This document shows, in pieces, positions 38,953 to 48,093 of a stretch of DNA of 64,000 nucleotides. Origin of the DNA: Oscillospiraceae bacterium (GTDB taxonomy: Bacteria > Bacillota > Clostridia > Oscillospirales > CAG-272); the NCBI GenBank assembly GCA_022009675.1, contig CP091718.1, positions 930,001 through 994,000 on the forward strand, given 5' to 3'. Each line of letters opens with the position of its first letter. The first letter of the stretch is position 1. The position numbers and the translations under genes are program-made. The notes below the pieces were generated by a model. It made no database searches. It was not told the DNA's origin and saw nothing but the letters and a program-made list of their open reading frames with translations.

Positions 38953-41472
38953 ATGCGCTACAACCGCAAAAAAATGACTGCATAGAGATGTCCGTAGCCG
39001 AGCTGTGCGCACTGGCAAACCGCCGCGGAGACCTCAATGTACGCCGCCCGCGACGGCAGTGGCTCCCGGAACAGCCAACCCCTGATACGGATGCCCCGGC
39101 GGCAGGCGAACCGTATCGGCAGAACGTGACGCTCCGGAACCGCGCCCGGCTGGATACCCCGCACGCGGACGCCGTGACCTTCTCGGTCAGCGGCAGGGCG
39201 GACGGCGTCCTGTACGATCCGGCAGGTATGAGCCGCGTGGAGCTGACCCGCACGGCGGCAGGCAACCTGCAGGCGCGGGCGCAGTATCCCGACCCGGAAA
39301 CGCTGGCGCAGCTCTGTACCCTCGGCTACTTCCTGTGCGCAGCGCGGGAGCTGCCGCAGGTGACGCTGCGCCTGACCTATGTCCACGCGGGCGGGGATGC
39401 GTCCGCCGAATCCGAGCAGATCATGACGGCGGAGCGGCTGCGGACAATGTACGTTGCCATGCTGGCGCAGGTCCTCCCGCGCGCAGCTGACCTGCGGGAT
39501 CGGCAGGGGCGGGTGCGCGACCTGCTTGCCGGGGCAGCCTTCCCCTACCCCACCATGCGCGGGGAGCAGGAGGACATGATCCGGGAATGCTACCGCGACA
39601 TCCGCCGGGGGCAAACGCTGTTCGCGCAGGCACCGACCGGCATCGGCAAGACGGTGTCCACACTGTACCCCGCCGTGCGGGCACTCGGAAAGGGTATATG
39701 CGACAAGATATTTTACCTGACCGCCAAGGGCGCGGCACGCCGGGAGGCGTACAAGGCGGCGGAGCATCTGTGCGCGGCGGGCGCCCCCCTGCGTGCCTGC
39801 GTGATTACGGCGCGGGAGTCGGTGTGCCTGTGCGAGGCGGCGCAGGCGCGGCGGGACACGGACATGACCTCCTGCTGTGATCCGGCGGTCTGCCCGTATG
39901 CCAAGGGGTACTACGACCGGGCGGAGGGCGTTATCCGCCGGATGCTGGCGGCAGGGAACAGCCTGTTCACCGGGCTTGCTATCCGGGCGGCGGCGGAGGC
40001 GGGACACGTGTGCCCCTACGAGCTGTCGCTGGATCTGTCCGAGTACTGCGAGCTGATTATCTGCGATTACAATTACGTTTTCTCCCCGACCGCCCGTCTC
40101 CGGCGGTATTTCGGCGACGGCGAACCTGCCGGGCGCTATGTTTTCCTGGTGGACGAGGCGCACAACCTGCCCGACCGGGTGCGGGAAATGTACTCCGGCG
40201 GGCTGTCGCTGGCGGCGGTGCGCGGGATCCGGGAGAGCTTCCTCCGCTTCGAGCAGGAGGGAAGAGAGAAGTACCTGTTCCCGGACGAGGATCTGCCGGT
40301 GCGCGGGGAGGAACTGACCGCCGCGGCGCTGGAGGATGTCATCGGGGCGCTGTCGCAAATGGCGGCGCTGTGTGCCGGGACGGCTGTCACGGGGACAGAC
40401 GGTGTCCGGCAGGGGGCGGCGCTGGATCGCACCTGCCCGGGCGAGCTGATCGCGGCGGCGGATGCGCTGTCGCGGCGCTGTGCCCGCTGGATCCGGAATA
40501 ACCCGGAGCATCCGCTCGGCGAACCTGCCGCCGCGCTGTTCCGGATGCTGCGGGAGCTGCTGACCGCCGCCTCGTACTATGACCGGGGCTATGTGACCTA
40601 CGTTGAGGCGGTGGGGGAGGACGTGACGGTGCGGCTGGTGTGCCTGGATCCGGCGCCCATCCTGCGTCCGCTCCTGCACCGGGCGGTCGCGCGGGTGCTG
40701 TTCTCGGCGACGCTGACGCCGACCGAATACTTTGCGGATATCCTGGGCGGCGGGGCGGACAGCGTGCAGGCGATGTTCGGGTCGCCCTTCCCGCCGGAAA
40801 AACTGTGCATCAGCGTGGCGGATCAGCTGAGCACGCGCTTTGGCGACCGGGACAAGACCTGCCGCGCCGTGGTGAGTTATATTGCCGCCGCTGTCTCCGC
40901 CAAGTCTGGAAACTATCTGGTTTACCTGCCCTCCTACGAGTATCTGGAGAAGGTGAGCGGGCTGTTCCGCAAGCGCTACCCGAAGGTGGACACGGTGGTT
41001 CAGACGCGGCACATGAGCGGGGCGGAGCGGGAGGCGTTCATTGCCTCCTTCCGCCCGGATAACCGGCGCCTGCACATCGGCTTCTGCGTGCTGGGCGGCT
41101 CGTTTTCGGAGGGCGTTGACCTGCCGGGCAAGTGCCTGATCGGTGCGGTGATTGTCGGCGTCGGTATGCCCGGGCTTTCGAGTATGCGCAACATCATGCG
41201 CGAGTACTACGATGAAACGCGTGAGGGGGAGGGGTACGCCTACGCCTACACCTACCCCGGCATGAATCGCGTATTGCAGGCGGCGGGGCGTGTTATCCGG
41301 ACTCCGGAGGATCGCGGCGCGGTTGTGCTTCTGGATGACCGGTACACCGCGGCTCCCTACCGCCAGCTTTTTCCCTCCGCATTGGGCGGATCTGTGCGCC
41401 GTCGGCGACCCCCTGTCGCTTGCCGAGCGCCTGCGGCGTTTTTGGGGCAAGGATGCGCCGGGGGACTCTTGA
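38953..41472 (+). CDS. DinG/XPD-family DNA helicase (two frameshifts)
   Basis: About 840 residues. Superfamily 2 helicase: Walker A QAPTGIGKTVST, four cysteines of an iron-sulphur cluster (VCLCEA, SCCDPAVCPYAKG), Walker B VFLVDEAHNLPDRV, motif IV/V GGSFSEGVDLPGK and motif VI NRVLQAAGRVIRTPEDRG. It unwinds DNA in repair or replication. The proposed start MRYNRKK follows AAAGGAG; a missing A in the run at 38968-38974 is needed to join it to NDCIEMSVAELCALANRRGD. A second slip near 41370-41378 restores the C-terminus RLRRFWGKDAPGDS, whose last residues and stop lie in an R5 copy. Confidence 0.9.
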
Positions 41473-41965
41473 AAGAGTTCTCCGCCTCGCTGGCTGACCT
41501 TGCCTTGCCGTTGCCCGGCGGGGGACGTGCCTTCCTTGTCGCCTGCCAACCCTGCTTTTGGCTTGCTTTTTCTGCCCCCATCCCCTCGCCCCCTTCCCCT
41601 CCGGGGAAGGGGAGTTTTTAGTTTTTCTTATGCAAGGGGCTTCGCCCCTTGCATCTCCGAGGGCTGAGCCGGAAGCGGCATTGGCTGAACCTGCGGAGCA
41701 AGTACCCGGCGGGGGGCGTGCATTCCTTGTCGCCTGCCAAACCTGCCCTTGGCTTGCTTTTTCTGCCCCCATCCCTCCCGCCCCCCTTCCCATTGGGAAG
41801 GGGGATTTTTAGTTTTTCTTATGCAAGGGCTTCGCCCCTTGCATCCCCGAGGGCTGAGCCGGAAGCGGCATTGGCTGAGCCTGTGGAGCAAGTGCCCGGA
41901 GGGGGCAAGGATGCGCCGGGGGACTCTTGAAAGAGTCCCCGAACCCCCAGAACTTTTCCCGATTT
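41458..41965. repeat. Repeat mosaic (R5 remnant, two R3-R1 units, R5)
   Basis: An R5 arm overlapping the helicase stop, two copies of a ~190-bp unit (R3, TTTTTAGTTTTTCTTATGCA, R1, GAGCCGGAAGCGGCATTGGC) at about 41570-41700 and 41755-41890, and a complete R5 at about 41920-41962. Confidence 0.85.
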
Positions 41966-41983
41966 TTTTATTGTTGCCCGGGA

Positions 41984-42014
41984 TCGGAACCGATGTGCGG
42001 TTCCGATTTTTTTG
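41984..42014 (+). terminator. Terminator downstream of the helicase gene
   Basis: ATCGGAACC-GATGTGC-GGTTCCGAT followed by seven T residues. It lies 500 nt after the helicase stop, beyond the repeats. Confidence 0.85.
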
Positions 42015-42075
42015 CGTTCTTCCTCGGTCACCGGAACGCCACCCCCAACCACCGCCTCACCCCGCAAAAAGGCAT

Positions 42076-42106
42076 AAAAAAAGCCCGGAACGTGCCGATT
42101 CCGGGC
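42076..42106 (-). terminator. Terminator of the metNIQ operon
   Basis: Minus-strand GCCCGGAA-TCGGCACG-TTCCGGGC followed by seven T residues. An inverted R5 copy (about 42128-42168) lies between it and the metQ stop. Confidence 0.9.
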
Positions 42107-42194
42107 AATCGTAATCCTGTTTTTGAAAAGTTCTGGGGGTCTGGGGGACTCTTTCAAGAGTCCCCCAGCGCATCTCCGTGTCCCCGCATCCCTG

Positions 42195-43035
42195 TCAATT
42201 AACGGAGAACATGGGCTGGACAGCGCCGCCATACTGCTTTTCGATGTACGCTTTGACGGAGGCGGATTCCAGAGCCTTGATGAGGGCTTGGATTTTTGGG
42301 GGAGTTTTTCATCGCCCTTGCGGACGGCGATGATGTTGGCGTAGGTTTTGGCGGCGTCGCCCTCGACGCTCTCGACGGCAAGCGCATCGGCGACCTTCAG
42401 CCCGGCGCCCAGCGCATAGTTGCCGTTGATGACCGCGACGGTGCCGGCAGTGCTGTTCTTGAGCTGTGCGGCGACCGTATCTGCCGCGATGGGGCGGATG
42501 TCATGCCCCTTGGCATCTGCGATGTCCAGAGTCGTCACGCCGGTGCTGACGTTTTTTTGCCGTCCTTGAGCGTAATCAACCCTTCCTGCGCGAGCAGAAG
42601 CAGGGCGCGGGTTTCGTTGGAGTCGTCGGCAGGGATCAGAATGGTCGCGGAGGAGGCAATGTCCGCCACACTGCTGACGCCGTTGCCGAACAGCCCGAAC
42701 GGCTCATAGTGGATCAGCGCAGCCGCCACAAGATCGGTCTTGTTCGACTGATTGTAGCTGTTCAGGTAGGGCGTGTGCTGGAAGTAGTTGGCGTCCAGCT
42801 CCTTGTCCGCCAGCGCCTTGTTGGGCAGAACGTAGTCGTCGAACTCCCGGACAACCAGCGTATAGCCCTCGGCGGCAAGCGCATCCTTGACCTGATTCAG
42901 AATCTCGGCGTGGGGCGTCGGGCTGGCACCCACCACAATGGTCTTTTCGTCGGTCGCGGGCTTCCTGCATCCGACCAGTGATGCAAGCGAGAGCGTGAGG
43001 ATCAGCGCAAGGGTGAGGCAAAGAATCTTTTTCAT
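42195..43035 (-). CDS. metQ: Methionine-binding lipoprotein MetQ (two frameshifts)
   Basis: About 279 residues. Binding component of a methionine ABC importer. Lipoprotein signal SLASLVGC, then the NlpA/MetQ pattern: VVGASPTPHAEILNQVKDAL, FDDYVLPNKALADKELDANYFQHTPYLN, PFGLFGNGVSSVADIASSATILIPADDSNETRALLLL. The frame slips near 42546-42552 (a run of seven T on the plus strand) and near 42297-42305, after which ALIKALESASVKAYIEKQYGG closes the protein. Third gene of metN-metI-metQ on the minus strand, ribosome binding site TAAGGAG. Confidence 0.93.
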
Positions 43036-43126
43036 GGCAATATATCTCCTTATTTTTTTAATTTTGATGATTTTGGAAAGTACAGGATGGCAGCCGGCAG
43101 GCGGCAGACGGCGCCCGCCCTGCGGC

Positions 43127-43804
43127 TCACTTCCGCACGCGGCGGTCGGTTTTGCGCGCAAGCAGCATACCCAGCTCCTGAATGACCTGCACGATGAGCA
43201 CGATGAGCAGCACGCAGACCCAGATGATGTCCTCATGCGACCGCTGATGCCCCCAGATGATGGCAATGCCGCCAAGTCCGCCGCCGCCGATGGTCGCCGC
43301 CATGGCGGAGTAGCCCAGCACGGTCACGGTCGAGATGACGGCGCCCACGATGAGCGCGGGCTTTGCCTCCGGGATCAAGACCTTGCGGATGATGCCAAAG
43401 TCCGAGGTGCCCATGGACTGCGCCGCTTCAATGACGCCGGGGCTGACCTCCTTGAGCGAGGACTCCACCATGCGGGCAACGTAGGGGGCGGCGGCAATGA
43501 CCAGCATCACGATCATGGCGGCGTTGCCGATGCTGGTGCCGACGATGACCTTTGCCACCGGCAGCATGGCGACCATCAGCACGATGAACGGGATCGAGCG
43601 GAAAACATTCACGATAATGCCCAGCGCACGGTTCAGCCAGCGCATCGGTCGGATGCCGCCCTCGCCGGTCACGGCAAGGACAACGCCCAGTGGCAGTCCG
43701 ACTATATAGGCAATCAGCGTGGACAGGAAGGTCATGTACACGGTTTCCCAGATGCCCCGGCTCAGCGTTCCGGTCTCCCAAAGCTGTTTCAGAATATCCG
43801 ACAT
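43127..43804 (-). CDS. metI: Methionine ABC transporter permease MetI
   Basis: 225 residues, intact. Five or six membrane spans (TVYMTFLSTLIAYIVGLPLG, FIVLMVAMLPVAKVIVG, VCVLLIVLIVQVIQELG) and the ABC permease EAA-type loop EAAQSMGTSDFGIIRKVLIPEA that contacts MetN. The start overlaps the metN end region with only 2 nt between genes, and GGAGGTG lies before it. Forms the channel of the MetNIQ importer for methionine and related sulphur compounds. Confidence 0.95.
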   Translation of the reverse strand: MSDILKQLWETGTLSRGIWETVYMTFLSTLIAYIVGLPLGVVLAVTGEGGIRPMRWLNRALGIIVNVFRSIPFIVLMVAMLPVAKVIVGTSIGNAAMIVMLVIAAAPYVARMVESSLKEVSPGVIEAAQSMGTSDFGIIRKVLIPEAKPALIVGAVISTVTVLGYSAMAATIGGGGLGGIAIIWGHQRSHEDIIWVCVLLIVLIVQVIQELGMLLARKTDRRVRK

Positions 43805-43806
43805 AC

Positions 43807-44796
43807 TCACACCTCCAGACTGTAAGACGGGAAATTGGCGTCCAGCCACGCGGTCACGCGCTGGGCAAGGCGATCCTCGCCGGGAAGCTCCAGCAGGATC
43901 TGCCCGTAGGTCTTGCCGCCGATGTCACGCGTGTCCGCAAACAGGATGCTGACCGGGACGCCGGTTTCCAGGATCAGCGCCGACACCAGCGGCTTGTAGG
44001 TAGACTCCCCGTTGAAGGCGAGCCGGACGTGCGCCCTGCCCCGGACGGTCGCCGCCACCTTGACGTGCGGCAGGATCAGCTCCCGCGCAATGGCGGAACG
44101 CGGGTTGGCGAATATCGCATCCACCGCGCCCATTTCCACGATGCGGCTGTTGTCTATCACCGCCACCCGGTGGCAGATGCGATCCACCACCGCCATCTCG
44201 TGCGTGATGACCACAACGGTCACGCCCAGCGTGCGGTTGATGGTTTGCAGAAGCGCCAGAATGGAGTCCGTCGTGGTCGGATCCAGCGCGGAGGTTGCCT
44301 CGTCGCACAGCAGGTAGTGCGGGTTGGTGGCAAGCGCCCGCGCGATTGCCACCCGCTGCTTCTGCCCGCCGGACAGCTGTGCCGGGTAGGCGGACGCCCT
44401 GTCGGCAAGTCCCACCAGCTCCAGCAGCTGCATGGCGCGGGTGCGTGCCGTCCGCCTGTCCTCGTGCGTCAGCTCCAGCGGGTACAGCACGTTGCGCAGT
44501 ACCGTGCGTTGCTCCAGCAGGTTGTAGCTCTGGAAAATCATGCCGATGTTGCGGCGCACCTCCCGCAAGCCGGCGGGGGAGAGCTTCATCAGATCCTGCC
44601 CGTCCACCAGCACCTCGCCGTGCGTCGGTCGTTCCAGCAGGTTCATACATCGCACCAGCGTGGACTTTCCTGCGCCGGACAACCCGATGATGCCGAATAT
44701 CTCGCCGTCCTGCACCGTCAGGTTGATGTCATCCAGTGCTGTCAGTGCCCCGTCCTGCGTGTGGAAGGTCTTATTCAGATTCCGCAGTTCAATCAT
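43807..44796 (-). CDS. metN: Methionine ABC transporter ATPase MetN
   Basis: 329 residues, intact. Walker A GLSGAGKSTL, Q-loop IFQSYNLLEQRTV, signature LSGGQKQRVAIARAL, Walker B YLLCDEATSALDP, H-loop VVVITHEM. A C-terminal NIL domain (HVRLAFNGESTYKPLVSALI, GKTYGQILLELPGED) binds methionine in homologues and inhibits the transporter when the cell has enough. The start MIELRNLNKTF follows AGAAAGGA. Leads the operon; its ~300-nt upstream region carries the leader peptide and terminator described separately. Confidence 0.96.
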   Translation of the reverse strand: MIELRNLNKTFHTQDGALTALDDINLTVQDGEIFGIIGLSGAGKSTLVRCMNLLERPTHGEVLVDGQDLMKLSPAGLREVRRNIGMIFQSYNLLEQRTVLRNVLYPLELTHEDRRTARTRAMQLLELVGLADRASAYPAQLSGGQKQRVAIARALATNPHYLLCDEATSALDPTTTDSILALLQTINRTLGVTVVVITHEMAVVDRICHRVAVIDNSRIVEMGAVDAIFANPRSAIARELILPHVKVAATVRGRAHVRLAFNGESTYKPLVSALILETGVPVSILFADTRDIGGKTYGQILLELPGEDRLAQRVTAWLDANFPSYSLEV

Positions 44797-44836
44797 GAAA
44801 TATTCCTTTCTGCGTGAATAATTATACATTTATGGT

Positions 44837-44865
44837 AAACAAAAAGGGGAAGCACCGGCTTCCCC
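44837..44865 (-). terminator. Attenuator terminator before metN
   Basis: Minus-strand GGGGAAGC-CGGT-GCTTCCCC, a perfect 8-bp stem followed by TTTTTGTTT, about 40 nt before the metN start and about 75 nt after the stop of the leader peptide. No further consensus promoter lies between it and metN, so metN transcription would need read-through. Confidence 0.85.
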
Positions 44866-44920
44866 CCATGCACTGCACCCGTCCGCGGAACGGGTGAGAG
44901 CAAACAGTATTATCGGAAAG
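44859..44920 (-). promoter_or_regulatory. Possible antiterminator fold in the metNIQ leader
   Basis: In the transcript CUUUCC (44920-44915) and AUACUG (44910-44905) can pair with GGGAAG (44864-44859) and CAGUGCAU (44875-44868), enclosing the hairpin CACCCGU/ACGGGUG (44876-44896). This fold uses the 5' arm of the terminator and so excludes it. The hairpin GGAAA-AGGAUC-UUUCC just after the peptide stop would in turn block the antiterminator. Pairings are read from sequence by hand; the switch itself is inference. Confidence 0.45.
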
Positions 44921-44940
44921 ATCCTTTTCCCCGGGATCCT

Positions 44941-45030
44941 TCATCGACACACAGAGGTACCGGCATTCGGTTCACAGCAGAAGCACATCATCATGCGGCA
45001 CATGCACATCATCATTCCGGCTGCAAACAT
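44941..45030 (-). CDS. Met/Cys-rich leader peptide of metNIQ
   Basis: A 29-codon frame with a strong AAAGGAG 8 nt before its ATG and a consensus promoter 37 nt upstream. The peptide starts MFAAGMMMCMCRMMMCFCC and ends SVCR. Met occupies codons 1, 6-8, 10 and 13-15; Cys occupies 9, 11, 16, 18, 19 and 28: 14 of 29 codons. It lies upstream of a methionine importer and is followed by an intrinsic terminator, the layout of ribosome-mediated attenuation, as in amino-acid leader peptides such as trpL. Met or Cys shortage would stall the ribosome. Alternative: a short metal-binding protein with its own terminator. Confidence 0.75.
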   Translation of the reverse strand: MFAAGMMMCMCRMMMCFCCEPNAGTSVCR

Positions 45031-45066
45031 TGCGGTATCTCCTTTCCTGTTAAAAAATATGCGATT

Positions 45067-45095
45067 ATTATACAGCAAGTCTCCGGCTTTGTCAA
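45067..45095 (-). promoter_or_regulatory. Consensus promoter of the metNIQ leader
   Basis: Minus-strand TTGACA, 17-nt spacer, TATAAT. Transcription would start near 45060, about 30 nt before the leader-peptide start. No S-box or T-box features were found in the leader. Confidence 0.9.
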
Positions 45096-45179
45096 GGGAA
45101 TTTTGCTTTATCGGCAAAGTTTGTTTATTCTGCCTGCGCCGGGTATCTGCGGCGCGGGGCTTTTGAGCATTTTGTGATG

Positions 45180-46078
45180 AATCCGTGATGGTTGACGGCT
45201 TGCGTCCTTGCGTCCTTGCATCCTTGCATCCTTGGCATTAAACCGTTTGCGGCACTTACAGACTTTTCCACTGTGGCGCCCGCCGGTAGGCTGAACCCGC
45301 GCGGCACTGGCTCGACCTGCCCCGGGGGGGAGGACCATCTCAAACGCCGAAGTTCCTCTCCCCCGGTCCCCCTCTCCTTGGCTACCGGCACTGCCCCCGT
45401 AGACAAACAGAATTCTTTAGTTGTGCAAGTGCCGCCCGGGTTCAGTGCGGGGGTGCCGGGGGCGAAGCCCCCGGCGAAAATAAACTTTTTGGGCTCCCCT
45501 TCCCGCCGGGAAGGGGGTAGGGAGGGATGGGGGAAAAAAAGCAAGCTAAAGGCAGGGCAGGGAGGCAACCCCAACCGCCAAGCCCCCTTTAGGTACCACA
45601 GCGGCAAGGTCTGCAAGTGCCGCCCGGGTTTACGCAGGGGTGCCGGGGGCGAAGCCCCCGGCGAAAATAAACTTTTAGGCTCCCCTTCCCGCCGGGAAGG
45701 GGGTAGGGGGATGGGGGGAAAAAGCAAGCTAAAGGCAGGGATAGCCAGTGCCGCCGGGGGCAAGCCCCCCGCCGGGTGCGTGATTCGCCCCTCCAGTCCC
45801 GGTGCCGCAGGCGGTTCAGTGCAGGGGTGCCGGGGGCGGTAGCCCCCGGCGAAAATTAAAGTAATATTCTCCCCCTTCCCCGGAGGGGAAGGGGGCGGGG
45901 AGGGATGGGGGCAAAAAAAGCAAGCAAACGGCGGGGTGGGCAGGCGACAAAGAAGGCAAGCCGCCCCTGCGGACACCACAGCGGCAAGGTCTGCAAGTGC
46001 CGCCCGGGTTCAGTGCAGGGGTGCCGGGGGCAAGCCCCCCCCCCCTCCGGGTACCGGATTGGCAGCGTCAGCCCGCAA
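45180..46078. repeat. Repeat mosaic rich in R2
   Basis: A short tandem run of CTTGCGTC/CTTGCATC (about 45199-45236), R4 at about 45318-45397, then four R2 copies (about 45455, 45642, 45827, 46018) alternating with R3 and CCGCCCGGGTTCAGTGC segments at ~190-bp spacing. AGACAAACAGAATTCTTTAG at the R4 flank recurs at 49.9 kb. No gene. Confidence 0.8.
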
Positions 46079-46088
46079 CCGAAAAGAA

Positions 46089-46123
46089 AAACACCCCCGC
46101 CGGAAACAACCGGAGGGGGTGTT
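46089..46123 (-). terminator. Terminator of the rpmG-rplA transcript
   Basis: Minus-strand ACACCCCCTCCGG, loop, CCGGCGGGGGTGT followed by TTTTCTTTTC, 16 nt after the rplA stop. Confidence 0.9.
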
Positions 46124-46138
46124 CGTGAAAAAAATCGA

Positions 46139-46833
46139 TCAGCTGAGCTTAGCCTGATTGATCTTGATACCGGGCCCATGGTCGAAGCAATCACGCAGCT
46201 GCGGATATACTGACCCTTGCAGGCAGCGGGCTTCGCCTTGATGACAGCGCCAACCAGCGTGTCAAAGTTCGCCTGCAGCTTCTCGGCGCCAAAGGACGCC
46301 TTGCCGATGGGGCAGTGGATGATGTTGGTCTTGTCGAGACGGTACTCGATCTTACCGGCTTTCGCCTCGCGGACAGCGCGGGCGACATCCGGCGTGACAG
46401 TGCCTGCCTTGGGGGAGGGCATCAGTCCCTTGGGACCCAGCACCTTACCCAGACGGCCGATGGTACCCATCATATCCGGGGACGCGATGACGACGTCAAA
46501 GTCGAACCAGTTTTCCTTCTGGATCTTCTCGGCGAACTCCAGACCGCCGACATACTCGGCGCCGGCTTCCTTCGCCTTATCCACATTCTCACCCTTGGTG
46601 AAAACCAGGACCTTCGCGGTCTTACCGGTTCCGTTCGGCAGAACGACGGCGCCGCGCACCTGCTGATCGGCGTGACGGGAGTCAACGCCCAGGCGCACGT
46701 GGATCTCGATGGTCTCGTCAAACTTCGCCTTGGACGTCTGGCAAACCAGCGCCAGCGCCTCGGCGGGATCGTACAGCTTGTTCTTCTCCAGCAGCTTTAC
46801 GCTGTCTGCATACTTCTTACCGACATTAGCCAT
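46139..46833 (-). CDS. rplA: Ribosomal protein L1 (one frameshift)
   Basis: About 231 residues, the normal L1 length. L1 binds 23S rRNA at the L1 stalk and in many bacteria represses its own mRNA. Signatures: [78 protein letters not shown]. One missing base near the C-terminus (about 46172-46179) hides the end [15 protein letters not shown]; uncorrected, the frame runs through the terminator. Last gene of the transcript; the usual rplJ-rplL partners do not follow. Confidence 0.95.
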
Positions 46834-46852
46834 TCCAGTGTTCCTCCTTTAC

Positions 46853-47278
46853 TCAGTCTTCCACCGTGATACCCATGCTGCGGGCGGTGCCGGCGACCAT
46901 GCTCATGGCGGACTCCAGCGACGCGGCGTTCAGGTCGGGCATCTTGGTCTCGGCGATCTTTCTGACCTGATCTTTGGTCAGGGACGCGACCTTGGTCTTG
47001 TTGGGCACGGCGGAGCCGGACTCGATCCCGGCAGCCTTCTTGATCAGGACGGCGGCGGGGGGAGTCTTGGTGATGAACGTGAAGGAACGGTCGGCGTACA
47101 CGGTGATGACAACGGGGATGATAAGACCGATGTCGTTCTTGGTCTGCTCATTGAAAGCCTTGGTGAAGACGGGGATTGCCACGCCGTACTGACCCAGAGC
47201 GGGACCTACAGGCGGCTGGGGAGTCGCCTTACCGGCAGGCAGTTGGAGCTTGATATAGCCCAGAATCTTTTTTGCCAT
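46853..47278 (-). CDS. rplK: Ribosomal protein L11
   Basis: 141 residues, intact. Binds the GTPase centre of 23S rRNA and is needed for factor-dependent GTP hydrolysis and the stringent response. N-terminal [27 protein letters not shown] and C-terminal [30 protein letters not shown] are diagnostic. Ribosome binding site TTGGAGGTA. rplA follows after 19 nt. Confidence 0.98.
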   Translation of the reverse strand: MAKKILGYIKLQLPAGKATPQPPVGPALGQYGVAIPVFTKAFNEQTKNDIGLIIPVVITVYADRSFTFITKTPPAAVLIKKAAGIESGSAVPNKTKVASLTKDQVRKIAETKMPDLNAASLESAMSMVAGTARSMGITVED

Positions 47279-47289
47279 AATGATTTACC

Positions 47290-47348
47290 TCCAAAATGTG
47301 GTACTTGCGCGGGAGAAGCGCCATAGGCAGATTTTTCTCCCTCCCACG
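47290..47348 (-). promoter_or_regulatory. Possible L1-binding leader before rplK
   Basis: In the transcript CGTGGGAGGGAG, an internal region containing CTTCTCCCGCG, and AAGTACCACA lie just before the rplK ribosome binding site. GUGGGAG/ACCACA pairing with an internal loop resembles the 23S-mimic site through which L1 represses L11-L1 operons in many bacteria. Assignment by resemblance only. The rest of the 237-nt gap to nusG holds a stem TCCGGTC/GACCGGA and no gene. Confidence 0.4.
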
Positions 47349-47515
47349 TCGGCTCGGAGTTGGCGGCGACCTGCACGGTCGCGCGGCGAGCCGGTTTTTC
47401 GGTTGCGTATTCGGTGCAGAATGCCGGGAGCTTTTGCGGTGCGCTGACCGCCGGGTGCCCGGGCAGGCGAGACCCGCAAAGGGGTGTTTCCGGTCCGTGA
47501 CCGGAGCGGGCAGGG

Positions 47516-48061
47516 TTACTGTGCCGGTCTGACGAGGGAAGTCTCCATCTCGACCGGAACATCGCGGCGGCCGCGCTTGACAAGCACCGTCACCGTGCGC
47601 ATATCCTCGGAGATCGACTGGACAACGCCGGTATAGCCCTCGAACAGGCCGCTGACGATCTGCACCGTGTCACCGACCCGGAAGGACAGGCGAACCTTGA
47701 CCTCCTCGATGTTCAGCCGCTCGACCTCCTCCTCGGAGAGGGGCGTGGGGCGGGAGCCGGGGCCCACGAATCCGGTAACGCCGGTGATATTGCGCACGGC
47801 GTGCCAGCTCGCGTCGGTCATGACCATCTTGACAAAGACATAGCTGGGGAAAATTTTGCTTTCGACGGTCTTTTTCCTCGCCGTTTTTCCTTCACCACGA
47901 CAGTCTCGACCGGGATCCTGACGTCAAAGATCAGGTCTCCGAGTCAGCGGTTTTCAACAATCTTTTTTCAAGGTTTGCTTTTACCTTGTTCTCATAGCCC
48001 GAATAGGTGTGCGCCACATACCACCGGGGTGGCCTACGTTCATCGCGTCGATATCGCTCAT
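47516..48061 (-). CDS. nusG: Transcription factor NusG (several frameshifts)
   Basis: About 180 residues when joined. NusG binds RNA polymerase, affects pausing and links to ribosomes. The NGN domain lies in pieces: WYVAHTYSGYENKVKANLEK, then IVENR, LIFDVRIPVETVVVKE, SKIFPSYVFVKMVMTDASWHAVRN; the C-terminal KOW domain is intact (FRVGDTVQIVSGLFEGYTGVVQSI). At least four single-base slips between about 47870 and 48035 are needed to read through, mostly in A runs on the coding strand. As NusG is normally essential, these are probably assembly errors. Order secE-nusG-rplK is canonical. Confidence 0.92.
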
Positions 48062-48093
48062 GTTCCTGTTTCCTTTCAGCCGGTCGTGACCGC

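Noticed and set aside
44941..45030. Metallothionein-like protein as the main reading
   Set aside because: Cys and Met richness could bind metal, but position directly upstream of the methionine importer, with terminator and competing fold, fits a leader peptide better. Kept as the alternative.
44797..45060. SAM riboswitch (S-box) or T-box leader for metNIQ
   Set aside because: No S-box core, no T-box AGGGTGG-type sequence with specifier loop; the space is taken by the peptide frame.
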